From Amoebidium appalachense (taxonomy: Eukaryota; Ichthyosporea): a DNA stretch of 64,000 bases. The stretch lies in the NCBI GenBank assembly GCA_963693365.1, contig CAVNZM010000003.1:2914001-2978000 (forward strand), given 5' to 3'. This document shows, in pieces, positions 41,466 to 57,246 of this stretch; position 1 is the stretch's first letter, and each line of letters begins with the position of its first letter. Position numbers and translations under genes: made by a program. The notes beneath the pieces are model-generated. The model was not told where the DNA came from. It was given only the letters and a program-made list of their open reading frames with translations, and ran no database searches.

Positions 41466-41693
41466 CACGTATTCCGGAATATATATTAGAATCAAAATAA
41501 GCATGTTCCAGGAGCCATACGACGTGTCTGCAAGTCCACGAGCAAGACGTTATAGAAGTTAGACAGTATTGATACAAACATATTCCGGAATACGATATTA
41601 TGGGACAAGTGGTTTTGCTGTGGTTTGGGTCACGTAAAGATCTCATAGCTGAGCAGTCCCCAACGTGCAGAAAAACACATATTCCGGAATATG
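41466..41693. repeat. Three copies of palindrome ATTCCGGAAT
   Basis: ATTCCGGAAT, extended to ATATTCCGGAATAT, occurs near 41469, 41581 and 41681, about 100-110 bp apart, in AT-rich DNA with little other similarity. A degraded tandem repeat or a set of binding sites are both possible. Confidence 0.5.
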
Positions 41694-42857
41694 TTAATCG
41701 GCCTATTGCAAACCCAGTTTTGTGCATTCTCAACCATACATGCCCGTGCTATGGACCAGAAAAACTGATACACTTATTGGTGTCAAGAGAACCAACCCAA
41801 CCCCACCCCAATCCCAACCACCATCTACTCGAGCTAGTAGAGACAAAAGCCCTAAAACATAACATAACACAACATAACACAAAAAAAAAAAAAACACAAG
41901 CCCGTTCGTTCGTTTGTTCGTTCCATGAGCATGTAAAAATATGTCAAGATAAAATGTGGCTGAAGGACAGGAAGCCGTTTATTCATTCAATCATTCATTC
42001 ATTCTTTACTTTCACTGAACGACGAGTGAATTCTTTAGAACATGTGTTGTAATACAAATATTGATGCAAATGAATACAAATTTATATATACCCACAGGGT
42101 ATAACGTGATGGTCATTCGAGCAAACATCATGGTCATTGCAGCTGTTGTTGTCGTCATTTGGGGCGCAAGCGCTTTGCAATCGGCTAGAAAAACATACTA
42201 AGCGGCAAAGGTGGGGGTGGGCTGTCGGCATCATACTCAGCGTCTACACGGTGGGTTGCATGGTGTTGAGTGCTTTCCTGAATGATATCAGGTTCTCGGA
42301 CACCATGTTCTTGACCTATGTTTGTGTGTGTGCGTGTGCGCGTGTGTGCGTGGGTGTGCGTGTGCGTGTGCGTGTGCGTGTGCGTGTGCGTGTGTGCGTG
42401 TGCGATAGATTGTTAGCAGACATATTTTCAACAAAAGTCAAAAAAATTTCCTAGAATATCCTTTTCACCATCCGTAAAACCATTCATCTTCCGGTCGCAT
42501 TCTTCCAGTCCTGCGATATAAAGACCCGTGCTTTTCAATGTGGCGAATTGAGTTATACAATCTGTATGTGGACAACAAGTTGTCAAGGCGTAAGGCAATG
42601 CATGGTTCGTTGATAGCACGTAGCATCCTTTTCACCGTGTCGCGTGTTTTTGACCAATTTTTGGTATAGGTGTAAAATCGGTACGCCTTTGATTTTCGAT
42701 CAGAAGCGCATCAATGATACGATACCTATGGATTGGATACACACTTTGTGTATTGCCAGTCATATCTTTGGGCAGACGTCCTTTATATCTACATGTATTA
42801 GAGGGGAATAAGGGAATGGTTCATAGTTTTCCCTAGCTCAACTCCCAAAAGACGCCC

Positions 42858-42896
<39 letters not shown>

Positions 42897-42989
42897 AATT
42901 GAAAATGTTATGATACGAGACCCTGAGACGAGTAAATCTACTCACATATGATGTGACAGCTTCTACGTATTTCTGTATAACAGGCTCAC
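41694..42989. other. Intergenic, simple repeats only
   Basis: Contains AACATAACAC repeats (41858-41880), a (TTCA)n stretch (41980-42006), a (GTGTGC)n microsatellite (42323-42405) and about 36 G (42859-42894). No gene is supported. Confidence 0.5.
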
Positions 42990-46742
<3,753 letters not shown>

Positions 46743-48479
46743 GAACAACCGCGCGCGCGGGTCACGCAATGTTTGTACATGTTATCTAAAGGGAGTTCGT
46801 AGAAATCTTCTATAACTACGTATGTACAATTCAAACCCAAGTGGGGTGGATGGGTGTAATGTGTGTATTGTTTTGGGAGGGTGGAAGGGGAGGGGGGAAG
46901 GGGGGGGGGGGGGGGGGGGGGGCGTTTGTATGTACATGTGGACTTTGAGAGTCCCGCATGCCAGGTCGACCGGCCCAAAGATGTTGATAACATGTGTTTT
47001 GTGTGATCTCCTAATTAGAGGACGCCCCGACTGAATAGAGAGAGCACTCCGTCAATCATGTGCGGGCCGTGTCAGGCGAACATTCCTTGGCACTGCTTGA
47101 GTTTCTTATGTTTTTATCCAATCGTTAGAGGTCCGCGTCATGCGGGCATTCCACAACTTGCGACCACACAGATGTATGGACTTCGGATTAAAAGTATGTA
47201 TAATTGAAAGTAAATGTTGCTATGTAATAGCACTCTATGTCATAGTACTAGCGGGAGAAGGAAACGTGGTCCTTCAACAATAGGGATATCACTAATTTGA
47301 TTTTGTATGGTGCGGGGGGGAAAGGGGGGGGGGGGGGGGGGGGGGGGGGCTTTCACAGCGACGCGAGCCGACTGGGCGCGTTATGATGGTGACGTGGGCT
47401 CTGGTAGTCCGCCGGAGACTCTGCTTGATGTGGAAACGTGCGTGCAAAGTAATAGTCCAATCGGAAAAAGCCCGCGGCACACGAACATTCTATATGGAAG
47501 TGCATCAGGCAAACATTCCAGATAGCGGGTTTGCCAATCAAATTTGATAACGGGGCATAAAAATCATTATAACGGGACATAAGAAAAATGGCCCACAATT
47601 TATGCGCTCCATTCACTTATGCGCTCCATAACGGGCCATAAAAAATATTTTAACGGGACATAAGAAAAATGACACACAATTTATGCGCTCCATTCAAGGT
47701 ATCGCGTGCGCTGTGTTTATATGTGGGGGGGGCTGGATTGCCATGACATTGCGAGGACACAGGTGTATGGACTTCGTTGTTGAATGGATTAAAATTATGT
47801 AGAATGGAAAGTAAATGTTGCTATGTAATAGTACTCTATGTAAAAGTACTAGCGGGACGAGGAAACATGGTCCTTAAACAATAGGAAGATCATTGGGGAG
47901 GGGGGGGGGGGGGAGGGGGGAGGCTTTTCACAGGGACGCCAGCCGGCGAGACGCGTTATCATGGTGCAGGGGACTCTGGTAATCCACCGTAGATTCTGGT
48001 TCATGTGGAAACATGTTGTAATCTTGCGTGTAGAGTAACAGCCCAATCGAAAGAAGCCCGCAGCACGCGAACATTCCATATGGAAGAGCATCAGGCAAAC
48101 ATTCGAGATAGCGGGTTTGCCAATCAAATTTGATAACTGGGCATAAAAATCAATTTATGCCGGTCACACCACTTTGGATGGCGTGTGTGTTCAAGATGTC
48201 GCGTGCACTGTCTTTATATGTAACATTGCAACATTGCGATGGCACGTACGAGTGTGGGTGGAAGCGTGTGAGCGAATGTGCATGTTCGTGTTCGTGTGTG
48301 TGTGTGTGTGTGTGTGGGCTGGTGTACACATGTGTACATGGTTTTGTGTGTGTATGTGTGTTGGGTGTTGGGGTGTGTGCGTGTGTGTGTGTGTGTGGGG
48401 GGTACGTCCGTCCAAAGGCCATACATTTTTTGGGAGGGGGGGGAGGGGGGAGGGGGGAGGGGGGGGGGGGATTGCGAGG
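46743..48479. other. Spacer with G tracts and a tandem duplication
   Basis: Poly-G runs lie at about 46901-46922, 47326-47349, 47898-47913 and 48456-48470, and a (GT)n block at 48295-48400. A 600-bp tandem duplication is listed separately. No other gene is seen. Confidence 0.6.
47155..48155 (+). repeat. Tandem duplication, about 600 bp
   Basis: The first copy (about 47165-47570) and second copy (about 47765-48150) share, in order, TGGACTTCG, AAAGTAAATGTTGCTATGTAATAG, ACTAGCGGGA, a G-run, GCGTTATNATGGTG, GATGTGGAAAC-type and AGATAGCGGGTTTGCCAATC segments. Between them are the repeated phrases AACGGGACATAAGAAAAATG and TTTATGCGCTCCATTCA. The copies are roughly 85-90% alike by eye. Confidence 0.75.
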
Positions 48480-48480
48480 G

Positions 48481-48628
48481 AGATTGTGGATACCGTTAAC
48501 ACAATTGTCATTGCATCCACGCACGACGCTCGCATACGTAGTGCCCGTGCAGACTATCTGGAGGCCGCCGATGAACTTCAGGCTTACCTGCAGCTAGGAA
48601 TGATTGCACAGTGCTCTAGGTTGTACTG
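48481..48628 (+). CDS. Possible terminal exon, unknown
   Basis: After a G tract and an AG acceptor (ATTGCGAG) the DNA turns coding-like: a frame with VDTVNTIVIASTHDARIRSA and YLEAADELQAYLQLG ends at TGA about 48626-48628. The amphipathic helical character and normal composition set it apart from the repeats around it. Upstream exons are not identified. Confidence 0.3.
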
Positions 48629-48887
48629 AATCGTTTAGTGTTGGATGTTGGTTTTGGACTTCACGAAATGGTCTGTTGGTATATAATGGCTTGGGTGCTC
48701 CCTGTTCTTTATGTTTTCACTGTACCACCATATCTTTGTGGAAAGGCGATTTGTGTTACTAGGTTTCGGATTTACATTGCATTCCCATTACTAAATAGCG
48801 GTTGGCCTGTTTTACAAACGTAACCTGTGCTGATGCCCACTTGTAGTGTTGGGTGCCAGGTGTGATAAGTATTTGCAGGACAATGTC

Positions 48888-48985
48888 AAGCCATTCACGC
48901 CCGTATTGAAAATAAAAAGAAAACTCATGTGAACACATTCTGTGGCTCGATCCAAGGTCCCCCCCCCCCCCCCCCCCTTCTCCCT

Positions 48986-49025
<40 letters not shown>

Positions 49026-49295
49026 ACGCCCACCCCCGGCCCAGTCTGACAGTGAAGCTAGACTGGCACTGTTTCCTAATGGGGCACATTGTAACACGTT
49101 TGAGACAAGAGTGCTTCTAACAAAACACCAATGCAGTGTGGTACACCCCGTGCAGCAAGCTTTTCCCATAAGAGACCAGGGGAGACAGAATCGTAAGAAG
49201 TTTTCCGTTCAATAAAACCAACATATCCGTATTGAAAATAAAAAGGAAACTCATGTGAGCACATTCTGTGGTTCGATCCAAGGTTCCCCCCCCCC
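48888..49295 (+). repeat. Short direct duplication ending in C tract
   Basis: CCGTATTGAAAATAAAAAG, then AAACTCATGTGA, CACATTCTGTGG and TCGATCCAAGGT, followed by a C run, occurs at about 48900-48976 and again at about 49228-49294. In both, AAG is followed by GT and the C run, which looks like a splice-donor context. Confidence 0.7.
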
Positions 49296-49349
49296 ACACT
49301 TCCTCCCCTGCTCCCTCCAGGGTCTCATCGATTCCTACAGTCTCCTCCT

Positions 49350-49439
49350 CAAGTTCTCTCTCTCCTCTCTCTCTCTCTCTCTTTCTGTCTCAGAGTCTCT
49401 CTTCCTTTCTCCCTCCATCTCTCTCTCTCTCTCTCTCTC

Positions 49440-49481
<42 letters not shown>

Positions 49482-49503
49482 TTATATATACATATGGCGG
49501 TAT

Positions 49504-49555
<52 letters not shown>

Positions 49556-50160
49556 CATATGGCGGTATATATATATATATATAGTGTATATATCATATAT
49601 ATATTTATATATCTACCCATCTCTCTCTCAAGCTCTCTCTCACACACACACACTCTCTCTCTCAGTCTCTCTCTCGCTCTCTCCCCCCCCTCCCCCCCCC
49701 CCCCCCCTCTCCCTCTCCATCTCCCTCTCTCACTCTTTCTCCGTCTCCCCCTCCCCCTCTCCCTCCCTCATTCTTTCTCTGTCTCCCCCTCTCCCTTGCG
49801 TCTCTCTCTCTCTCTCTCTCATCCCTTTCTCCGTCAGCCTTAGAGTCCGAGGCTCTCCCCGCCCCTCCCCCCCTCCCCTCCCCCCCCCCCCCCCCCTTCC
49901 TAGGAGTCCCCAGGCCAAAGCTCTATCAAGTCCTCTGGTCACGGCCCTTGGCCAGTCCAAGTCTCCCTCCCTCAGTATCTCATTTCCCCCCCTCCTTCCC
50001 TCTCCCTCCCAGTCTCTCTCGAAGTTCACTTTCCCCCCCCCTCTCCCCTTTCCCTCCCGCCCTCTCTCAGAGTCCCTTCCTCCCATCCTCAGGTCTCCCT
50101 TCGATTCCCTCAAAGCCTTCTCTCTTCTCCCTCCCTTCTCCCCCCCCCCCCCCCCCCCCC
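49350..50160. repeat. CT, TA and C-rich microsatellites
   Basis: (CT)n blocks (49358-49440, 49620-49850), (TA)n blocks with the phrase CATATGGCGGTATAT repeated (49443-49610), and C/T-rich DNA up to about 50160. Ser/Pro/Leu and Tyr/Ile frames here are artefacts. Confidence 0.9.
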
Positions 50161-50184
50161 CATATCGTGTGTTTACACTGAGGC

Positions 50185-50860
50185 GAAATATTTTTGTATA
50201 ATGTACATGTGGCGTACAGTATGCACCCGGGCCCCATATGTACACACAGTAGATGACGACTGATCAAGGTTGTACGTTAATGTTTGCGTACTCCCAAAGT
50301 TTACGCTCGATAACCTCATGAGACTTGGCGGCCCCGGGCCACTCGATCGACGACCATGTACATGTCCGGCATATGCTAACTCCGATTTTCGGTGCACGTG
50401 CGCCAGCACCATTAAGTCGTATGATACTGCTGCGTTCCTATTGGACATACCATATTCCTCGAAATGACACCTGATCACGCGTGTTTAGATGTCGATCGCG
50501 GACTACCAGAGCCCGGAGAACGAGGTGATTTATGCTAACGCTGCTAAACCAAGATCGTTCCGTAACCCGGTTTCGTCTTGCGGTAGAGATCATACACACC
50601 CCCCCCCCCCCCCCCTCTCCCCCCCACGCCCCCCCTCCCCTCCCCTCCCCCCCCCCCCCCCCCCCCCCCCCCCCCGCCGGGCCCCTGAACAACGCAAACT
50701 ATCACAGGCGCATACTGTCAATATTTTTGTGTAATGTACATGCGGCGTACAGTATGCACCCCGTATGTACACACGGTAGATGACGACTGATCAAGGTTGT
50801 ACGTTAATGTTTGCGTACTTTCAAAGTTTACCCTCGATATCAACCTCACGAGACGCCGCC
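50185..50860 (+). repeat. Duplicated upstream segment (50.19 and 50.72 kb)
   Basis: Two copies of about 140 bp (about 50188-50330 and 50719-50860) share AATATTTTTGT, GGCGTACAGTATGCACCC, GTAGATGACGACTGATCAAGG and ACGTTAATGTTTGCGTACT. Each precedes a different putative first exon (50489 and 51037), so they may be duplicated promoters. Confidence 0.75.
50489..50582 (+). CDS. Putative first exon, unknown
   Basis: ATG 50489 opens a 31-codon frame (MSIADYQSPENEVIYANAAK...) that ends at a donor (GCG|GTAGAG). A C-rich tract starts about 17 nt later. No downstream partner exon is certain; it may splice into the gene at 51-54 kb as an alternative start. Confidence 0.35.
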
Positions 50861-51036
50861 ATAAAAGAACCATGTTGAACAGCGAATGAGGGAGAATTCC
50901 TATTGGCGCATGCAGTACAATGCATGTCATATAAAAGCGGGATACACTCACGACCGCGCCACAATCAGACATGTGTTGTAGTACATTGTGTACAGTGGTC
51001 CTTGGGTGAGTACCATGATATAGCCTAATCAACGCA

Positions 51037-52093
51037 ATGGCTTTAAGTTTGGCGAACGTGCAAAGGGTGGTGCTCAAGCCCGCCAGGAAGTACTCGGGTC
51101 AGAAACGACCTCCCGGTGCACAGACAACACGCACGAAAAGGCGAGACACAGCCCTTTCTGACGAAAACATAGAGTTGGCCGCATCGACCCGAACTCCAAG
51201 GTGTTGCTCAAAGGGCAGATGTTTGGAATTGCACCCGTACTCGATTGACCAGGTTCGGGAGTCACGAACACTTTTATTTGAGATGTACAGCCTGGCCGAA
51301 AGGAGAGTAAAACTGTGGGAGCTGGCTACAGCCCTAACACACGGGGATCGTTTGATCTAACAAGAACCCTAGAATTCATACACCGAAAGAGAGAGTTGGC
51401 CCAGGCTGGAGGAGCAGAACCAAAACAGGTACACACGCACACACACACACACACACGCACACACACGCACACACACACGCACACGCACACGCACACACAC
51501 GCACATACACACAACACACACACGTAGACACAAACACACACTCGCATACATTTGCAAATAGTTAGGAAGACTATTGAACAAATGAACTCATTGAAGGACA
51601 TGATTTGCATGACTTGTGTAAGGCCAATACCGTCCTAGAACCGGCAACCCCCCCCCCCCCCCCTCTCTCTCTCTCCCCCCCCCCCCCCCCCCCCCCCCCC
51701 CCTTCCTTCAAACACACAAACACCCTCATACACACAACGTGACCCACCCTGCCCTGGTATGTGCTGTTAGGCCTAGGTACGGTTGCACGATGACATGGTC
51801 AATTTTATAGAAGTTTGCATGACGCGCATTTCCCCTTTAATAACTAACCAATACATACCAAACAGGTGGCTGTCGAGCCAGAGCCGATTGAGGATCCGCT
51901 GCCCAGCTTGCGGCAGGACAAGCCCTTCAAAGCACCATGCTCAGGGGCGTACCGGGGCCCTGGGAAACGGGCACGCTTGGCAGAGTGGAAGAATCCAAGC
52001 CCGTACTCAAACGCCAAGAAGGGTGAAATTGTTCTCATAATTGTCAACCCCACCGACAGTTACAACCCCGAGGCCATCCCCGAACCGGCGAAG

Positions 52094-52142
<49 letters not shown>

Positions 52143-52279
52143 ACCCCCCCCCCCCCCCCCCCCCCCCCCCACAAACCCCCTTCCCCCCCACCCTCACCCC
52201 CCCCTCTCCCCTTCTTTCTCCCCCCTCCCCCCTTTCTCCTGCCTTTCTCAAACCCCCCCCCCCCCCCCCCCCTCCCCCC

Positions 52280-52318
<39 letters not shown>

Positions 52319-52878
52319 ACCGTGACCCGCCCATATTCACTTTAAACCCCTACACCCTCATACACACACCGTACCCGTCCTACTTCCATTCTCCCACTCT
52401 CCTCCCCTTGTATCCTTCGAGATCACTTCCTTCAACATGATTGAAGCAGAATCCGTTAACATATCGGCTGTTACTGTATACTTTACTATGGTAACTGTTG
52501 TGGAGTTCTGTTCCATAAATAGATGTGGAGACTGCATCGACTTTAGTACTAAGATTTAAAACCTTCCTCCCCCCCCCCCCCCCCCCCCCCCACCACCACC
52601 ACCACCCCCACCCCCCACCCCCCCCCCCCTTCTCCACCCCCTTTCCCCCCTCAACTCTCTCCTCAACCCTCAACACCCCTAGACATACATGCACTTAAAA
52701 TTATGCCCGGCACGAGTCACAAGTCTCACAAACACCTTCAAGGTGTCTTCTCAGTCCACATCGTCATTCAATAGACCCGCAAACCGCTGGACTTTGTTAT
52801 GGCCCAAAATCATGGAAACACACCCTAGAATCCTGTACTCGTTTACTTGTATGTTGTGTCTGTATTCTCCCCCCCCCC

Positions 52879-52910
<32 letters not shown>

Positions 52911-53296
52911 ATACCCACATCCCATCCCACCACCCACCAACACTAACCCTTCATTATGTGTGTTTCTCTCAGCGACAATCTGTCTCTCCTACAAATAGTC
53001 TACCCCATTAGCAAACCCTTCATGCTATCTCATAATATGTCAAACAGTTCCTCACGGCCAATCCCCCCTCCCCCCCCCCCCCCCCCCCCCCATCCCCACC
53101 CCACCCCCACCCCCTCCACCACGCACACCCCCACACATCCCCACACACACGCACATGCGCAAAAACACTATACCGTATAGGTGCACCAGCCGTAGACGAA
53201 TCCCCTGAGGAGCAGGATGGTGCAGACTCACCCGATTCAGGTGAGGACCCCCCCCCCCCCCCCCCCAAAAAAAAAAAAAAAAAAAAAATAAAGAAT

Positions 53297-53327
<31 letters not shown>

Positions 53328-53603
53328 GAACAAAAGCAAAACAAAACAAATAAATAAAAGAAAACCATAACCCTATAATCCATTTCCTGACTTTCTTGCT
53401 TCTTGATCTTGCAAAAAGGTAAAATGAACACGATTGAATGACAGGAGTGTAACTTGCTTAGGCCAATACCATCCCCGAACTGACAACCCATATTTGATCA
53501 ACCCAAAACAATACGTTTCCGAGCTTTAAAGCAGATAATTTAAACATGTACACAGAGACAGACGTCCACACATGCACATGCACATGCACATGAACACGCA
53601 CAT

Positions 53604-53677
<74 letters not shown>

Positions 53678-53758
53678 AAACACAAACCAGCACACGGCCA
53701 ATGACATGCACGGGTGCCCCCCCCCCCCCCCCCCCCCCCACAAACATGGCATACCCCC

Positions 53759-53794
<36 letters not shown>

Positions 53795-54151
53795 ACACAC
53801 ACATCAGACCACCACAAACACCACAACCACCACCACCTCCACATTTCCTATGGGCATGGGCAGAAAAACGACAATGGTGATAAAATTTTCGACTTGAAAG
53901 AAGTTACAAACTCCTTCTGAGGCTTCCCCACCCACACCAACAAAATCATTTCGAATCATTATCTGAGCATTGGCTCTGAACTCGGACTGACATTCACAAT
54001 GCAGACATCAACAGCGCAGAGAGCAATAGCAACAACGACAACATCAAGAACCCCGGCAGTGTGGCCAGCAAATCAGATGGTGACACCAACAGTCTCCAAA
54101 ACGACGTGTCAAGTGATTTAGAAAACGAACCGCTCGTGATGTCAAAGACGG
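51037..54151 (+). CDS. Multi-exon gene, arm B copy, transposon-like N-terminus
   Basis: Exons: 51037-51428 (ATG 51037; the frame appears to shift near 51315-51358; donor CAG|GTACAC), 51866-52093 (228 nt, donor AAG|GT), 53181-53240 (60 nt, donor CAG|GTGAGG) and 54005-54151 (147 nt, donor GG|GTACGT). The last two have compatible phase and are conserved in arm A. The first exon holds [11 protein letters not shown] followed by a helical Arg-rich region. This pattern, Cys-Cys...Cys-Leu, is common at the N-terminus of uncharacterised, multi-copy transposase-like proteins in invertebrates. Exon 2 contains [20 protein letters not shown]. Later exons are acidic and disordered. The 3' end is unresolved. 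I cannot name the product. Confidence 0.45.
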
Positions 54152-54367
54152 GTACGTATCTCGACTGGCATTATTCCATAGCCTGTTTCCATAGCCTGTT
54201 TGTGGTGATGCTAAACGGGCTTTTGGGAGACAAATGTCTATGCCATTTTCTGTGCAGTGTATGTGCATTTGCATGTCCGAGTGAAATAGGGAGATTCGGA
54301 GATAGGGAGGTAGGGCTAAGAGGGAGAGAGAGAGACGGGGGGAGGGGGAGGGGGGGGGGGGGGGGGG

Positions 54368-54434
<67 letters not shown>

Positions 54435-55012
54435 GGGGGGAGAGAGCGACAGCGAGTGAGAGGGGGAGAAGAGATGATGATAGAGAGGGAGATAGAGATA
54501 GAGATAGACAGCAAGAGAGAGAGTGACAGAGAGAAAGCTTGTGTGAGTGTGTGTGTGAAATTCATGAAGCACGTATGCAGGAATTTTTGAGGGTTGGTTG
54601 TAACTAAAGTTGTATCGTTACCCATCAGGACAAACACACAAGCGCCGAGCATCTACGGAGGTGTCAGTCCCCGCAAAACGACCAAGGGTACCCATATACA
54701 GCATCAAGAAAAAAATACCATCCTTCGGAAACCCTCGCAAGGGATAGTAATATTCTGTATGGTGTCTGTTATAACTCGAATGACCGTCAATAGACCTTCA
54801 CACGAATGCGTATGGTATTGCTATCCTTGGAATGAAATCGTAATTGGCATACTTCGTTATAGCAAACTGCCTCCACGGTGTAGATATGTTGACTTACGAC
54901 AAAGAGTCCTGGCCTCTCCATTGTGTTAAACGACCTTATATGAATGAGAGATTCTTCTTGTTATGAATATATTTCGGCAACGGACACCCTGGAAATTTCG
55001 TAGTATGTCTTA
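51590..55012 (+). repeat. Inverted duplication arm B
   Basis: Collinear, in opposite orientation, with arm A (1-2780). It keeps an exon and intron at 51866-52915 that arm A lacks. The right end of similarity is near 55012, in the segment with CGGACACCCTGGAAATTTCG. Long C tracts (52097-52190, 52255-52318, 52570-52590, 53072-53092), an A tract (52880-52909) and (CA)n (53600-53676) fill the introns. Confidence 0.75.
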
Positions 55013-56026
55013 ATTAAATGTTGGAGTACTCGTGTGTGTTGTGTTGTCTGTTTTCTTTCGATGAATTCAAACGGTCCCAGTGTACTTCATATACAAAACC
55101 ACCCCGTACTTTCAAAGTCTGGTCGATATTTTGAGCATTTACAATATGTGGTTGATTAGTATGTTCTGCTCTAGGAAATGGACTCTCAGAATCCATGAAG
55201 TCTGTTTTTCTTTCTACTTATGAGTGCGTTACGATGGTGTCTGCAGGGAGAAGTAGACTCTCAGAGTCCAGGGAATGAGTTTTACCTTCTTCATATGAGT
55301 GCATTTTGATGGTGTCTTGCAGGGGGGATTAGACTCTCAGAGTCCCCTGACCATGATTTTATATTCCATAGACGTTCGTTCTGAGTCCGTTATCCATTTC
55401 TCTTCTGCTTGTCCCAATCTCCAGACACATGTTTTCCCTTCTTATTTTCAGGTGTTGGTTCGTGAAATTTGGCACACTGCATGGTCTTCCTGGTAACCCT
55501 GTAAGCACAAATAGGCGCGCGGCAAGCATGTAAGCATGTGTTAGCTCATGTATGATCTATCGAAAACGGTAAACCACAGGCCTGTCTGCCGATTTTGCTT
55601 GTATCTAAGCCGGCTAGAATAATTCTCCGGTTCCCTGTGTACATATATGAAATCGGTCCATTTAATAAGATTGGAAGGCAGGTGTGTTCTGCCGGCAGTG
55701 CCGGCAGGGTTTTGGTTTAAACCTGAGATGAGCTATAATGACAGCGTTCGACTGGTGTTTCCTTCCCTTCCCTTCCCTTTGCATCTTGCCTCCGTGTTTG
55801 CCGATTGCCTTTTGACATCAGTAAATCATTCCCATTTCATGGGAAGTTGCACCTACCGGTCCTAGCATTTTACTATACAGACAACTATATAGATAGGCTG
55901 TTGTGGATTACCCAACATTGTAAAGTTATCAATTTCTCCCATTATGTGTTAGTAGTTTTCATAGACTTCTACGAAAACGAGACGGACGAGGCAAGACACG
56001 CCACCCTTTGGCCCTACACCCCAACC
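55013..56026. other. Spacer and junction to viral block 2
   Basis: From 55180 to 55350 a segment with GACTCTCAGAGTCC recurs three times at intervals of about 70-80 bp. CCTTC repeats lie at 55762-55782. At about 55975 the composition changes sharply to the GC-rich viral style, which marks the junction to block 2. Confidence 0.5.
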
Positions 56027-57244
56027 ATGGAGGCCGTCATATCATCAAACACGTACCCCCTCAACAACAACTACGCCTACAACAAGAAGGGCATCAGCAG
56101 GGTCTTACCGTTCATGACGTACGACATTGTCATGGGCACCGTGCCCCGGGGGGAGCCGCTGCAGCAGCACATTGCCGGCAAGCTCACCGCCAACCTAGAC
56201 AGCAGCCAGCTGTACGAGCTCAACCAGGTCGTCGTCGAGAAGGCCGAGTACCTGCACGACGTGCCCATCATCAACACAGAGGTTGACCACACGGACCTGC
56301 ACGACACCAACAACGACTGGCACATGGACTACATCAACGAGGACAACCCCGACCTGCCCGGGGGCGGAAAGTTCCCCTACGACGACAAGGTTCTCACAAA
56401 CTGGATAAAGAGCAGGGTGTGGGCACAGGAGCAAGAGACCATATCGGGCACAACCAAGACACGGTACTTCAGGCCGGGCCTCCTGCACTTCTCCAACAGG
56501 GGTTCCAACGACTACACCACCACACGCATGGGCTACGTGAAACTTGACCACAAGGTCCACTACAAGTTTCCCAGCGTCATGTTTCAATACGAAACCACCG
56601 TCAGCGCCGTCGGTGATTTGGGGGGGACCAACAAGAGCGTGTATTCGGGCCCCAAAGGGTCACTACCCCACCCGGAAATGGAGCTCACGTACAGGGTGAC
56701 AAGCCGGGTGCTACGTCTAAACTACAACGAAGCCGTTTCCCCCGACCCCTGGGACGAGGTGGACCAGCTATGGGAACCGGTGGGCTCGGCCCTCAAACAG
56801 TACCTCAACACCATACGTGCACACATGCCCAACGGAAAGGTGCCACAGAGCATGCAGGAAAACGACCTGTGGTTTATGGTGAGGCCTAGGGAGATCAACT
56901 TTGTGCCCGTGCTAAGAGACTTCGTCGAAGAGGAAACGTTCAAACCAAGCCCGTTGGACATTGTGGAGAGTGTGATGGACTTGATGGGGGTCATACCTGT
57001 GGTCGGCGATGCCGTGTCTGCCGTGGGCAAGGGGGCATGCAAACTCGCACAGAGGTACGGAGGTAAGCTAGGCACGGGCATTGGCAAGATGGGCAAGAGG
57101 AAGGCACGCCGGGCCGCCACCGACTACGACAACTACGCCGCCGAGGTCGAGGCCTGGAAGAACAACCAGGGTAAGTACGGACCCGACCACAACGTCGTGG
57201 ATGTGGGTGACTGGGACAACGGGCCAAAATGGACCATGCCCTAA
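56027..57244 (+). CDS. Viral structural-type protein, unknown
   Basis: 405 residues counted from ATG 56027, where viral codon usage begins. The open frame extends upstream to 55805, but that part is AT-rich and probably not viral. The protein is mostly beta-rich with many Asn, Asp and Tyr (NNDWHMDYINEDNPDLPGG). It ends with a hydrophobic Gly/Val segment (IPVVGDAVSAVGKG, about residues 325-345) and then a basic tail (GKMGKRKARRAA). A hydrophobic or amphipathic segment followed by Lys/Arg could insert in membranes, as in minor capsid proteins used for entry, but this is speculation. No family is recognised. Confidence 0.5.
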   Translation: MEAVISSNTYPLNNNYAYNKKGISRVLPFMTYDIVMGTVPRGEPLQQHIAGKLTANLDSSQLYELNQVVVEKAEYLHDVPIINTEVDHTDLHDTNNDWHMDYINEDNPDLPGGGKFPYDDKVLTNWIKSRVWAQEQETISGTTKTRYFRPGLLHFSNRGSNDYTTTRMGYVKLDHKVHYKFPSVMFQYETTVSAVGDLGGTNKSVYSGPKGSLPHPEMELTYRVTSRVLRLNYNEAVSPDPWDEVDQLWEPVGSALKQYLNTIRAHMPNGKVPQSMQENDLWFMVRPREINFVPVLRDFVEEETFKPSPLDIVESVMDLMGVIPVVGDAVSAVGKGACKLAQRYGGKLGTGIGKMGKRKARRAATDYDNYAAEVEAWKNNQGKYGPDHNVVDVGDWDNGPKWTMP

Positions 57245-57246
57245 AA

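Noticed and set aside
41151-41500. C-terminal extension of the recombinase frame
   Set aside because: Lies after the catalytic Tyr region in AT-rich DNA with ATTCCGGAAT repeats; a read-through of flanking sequence.
49440-49620. Tyr-Ile repeat proteins
   Set aside because: Translation of a (TA)n microsatellite.
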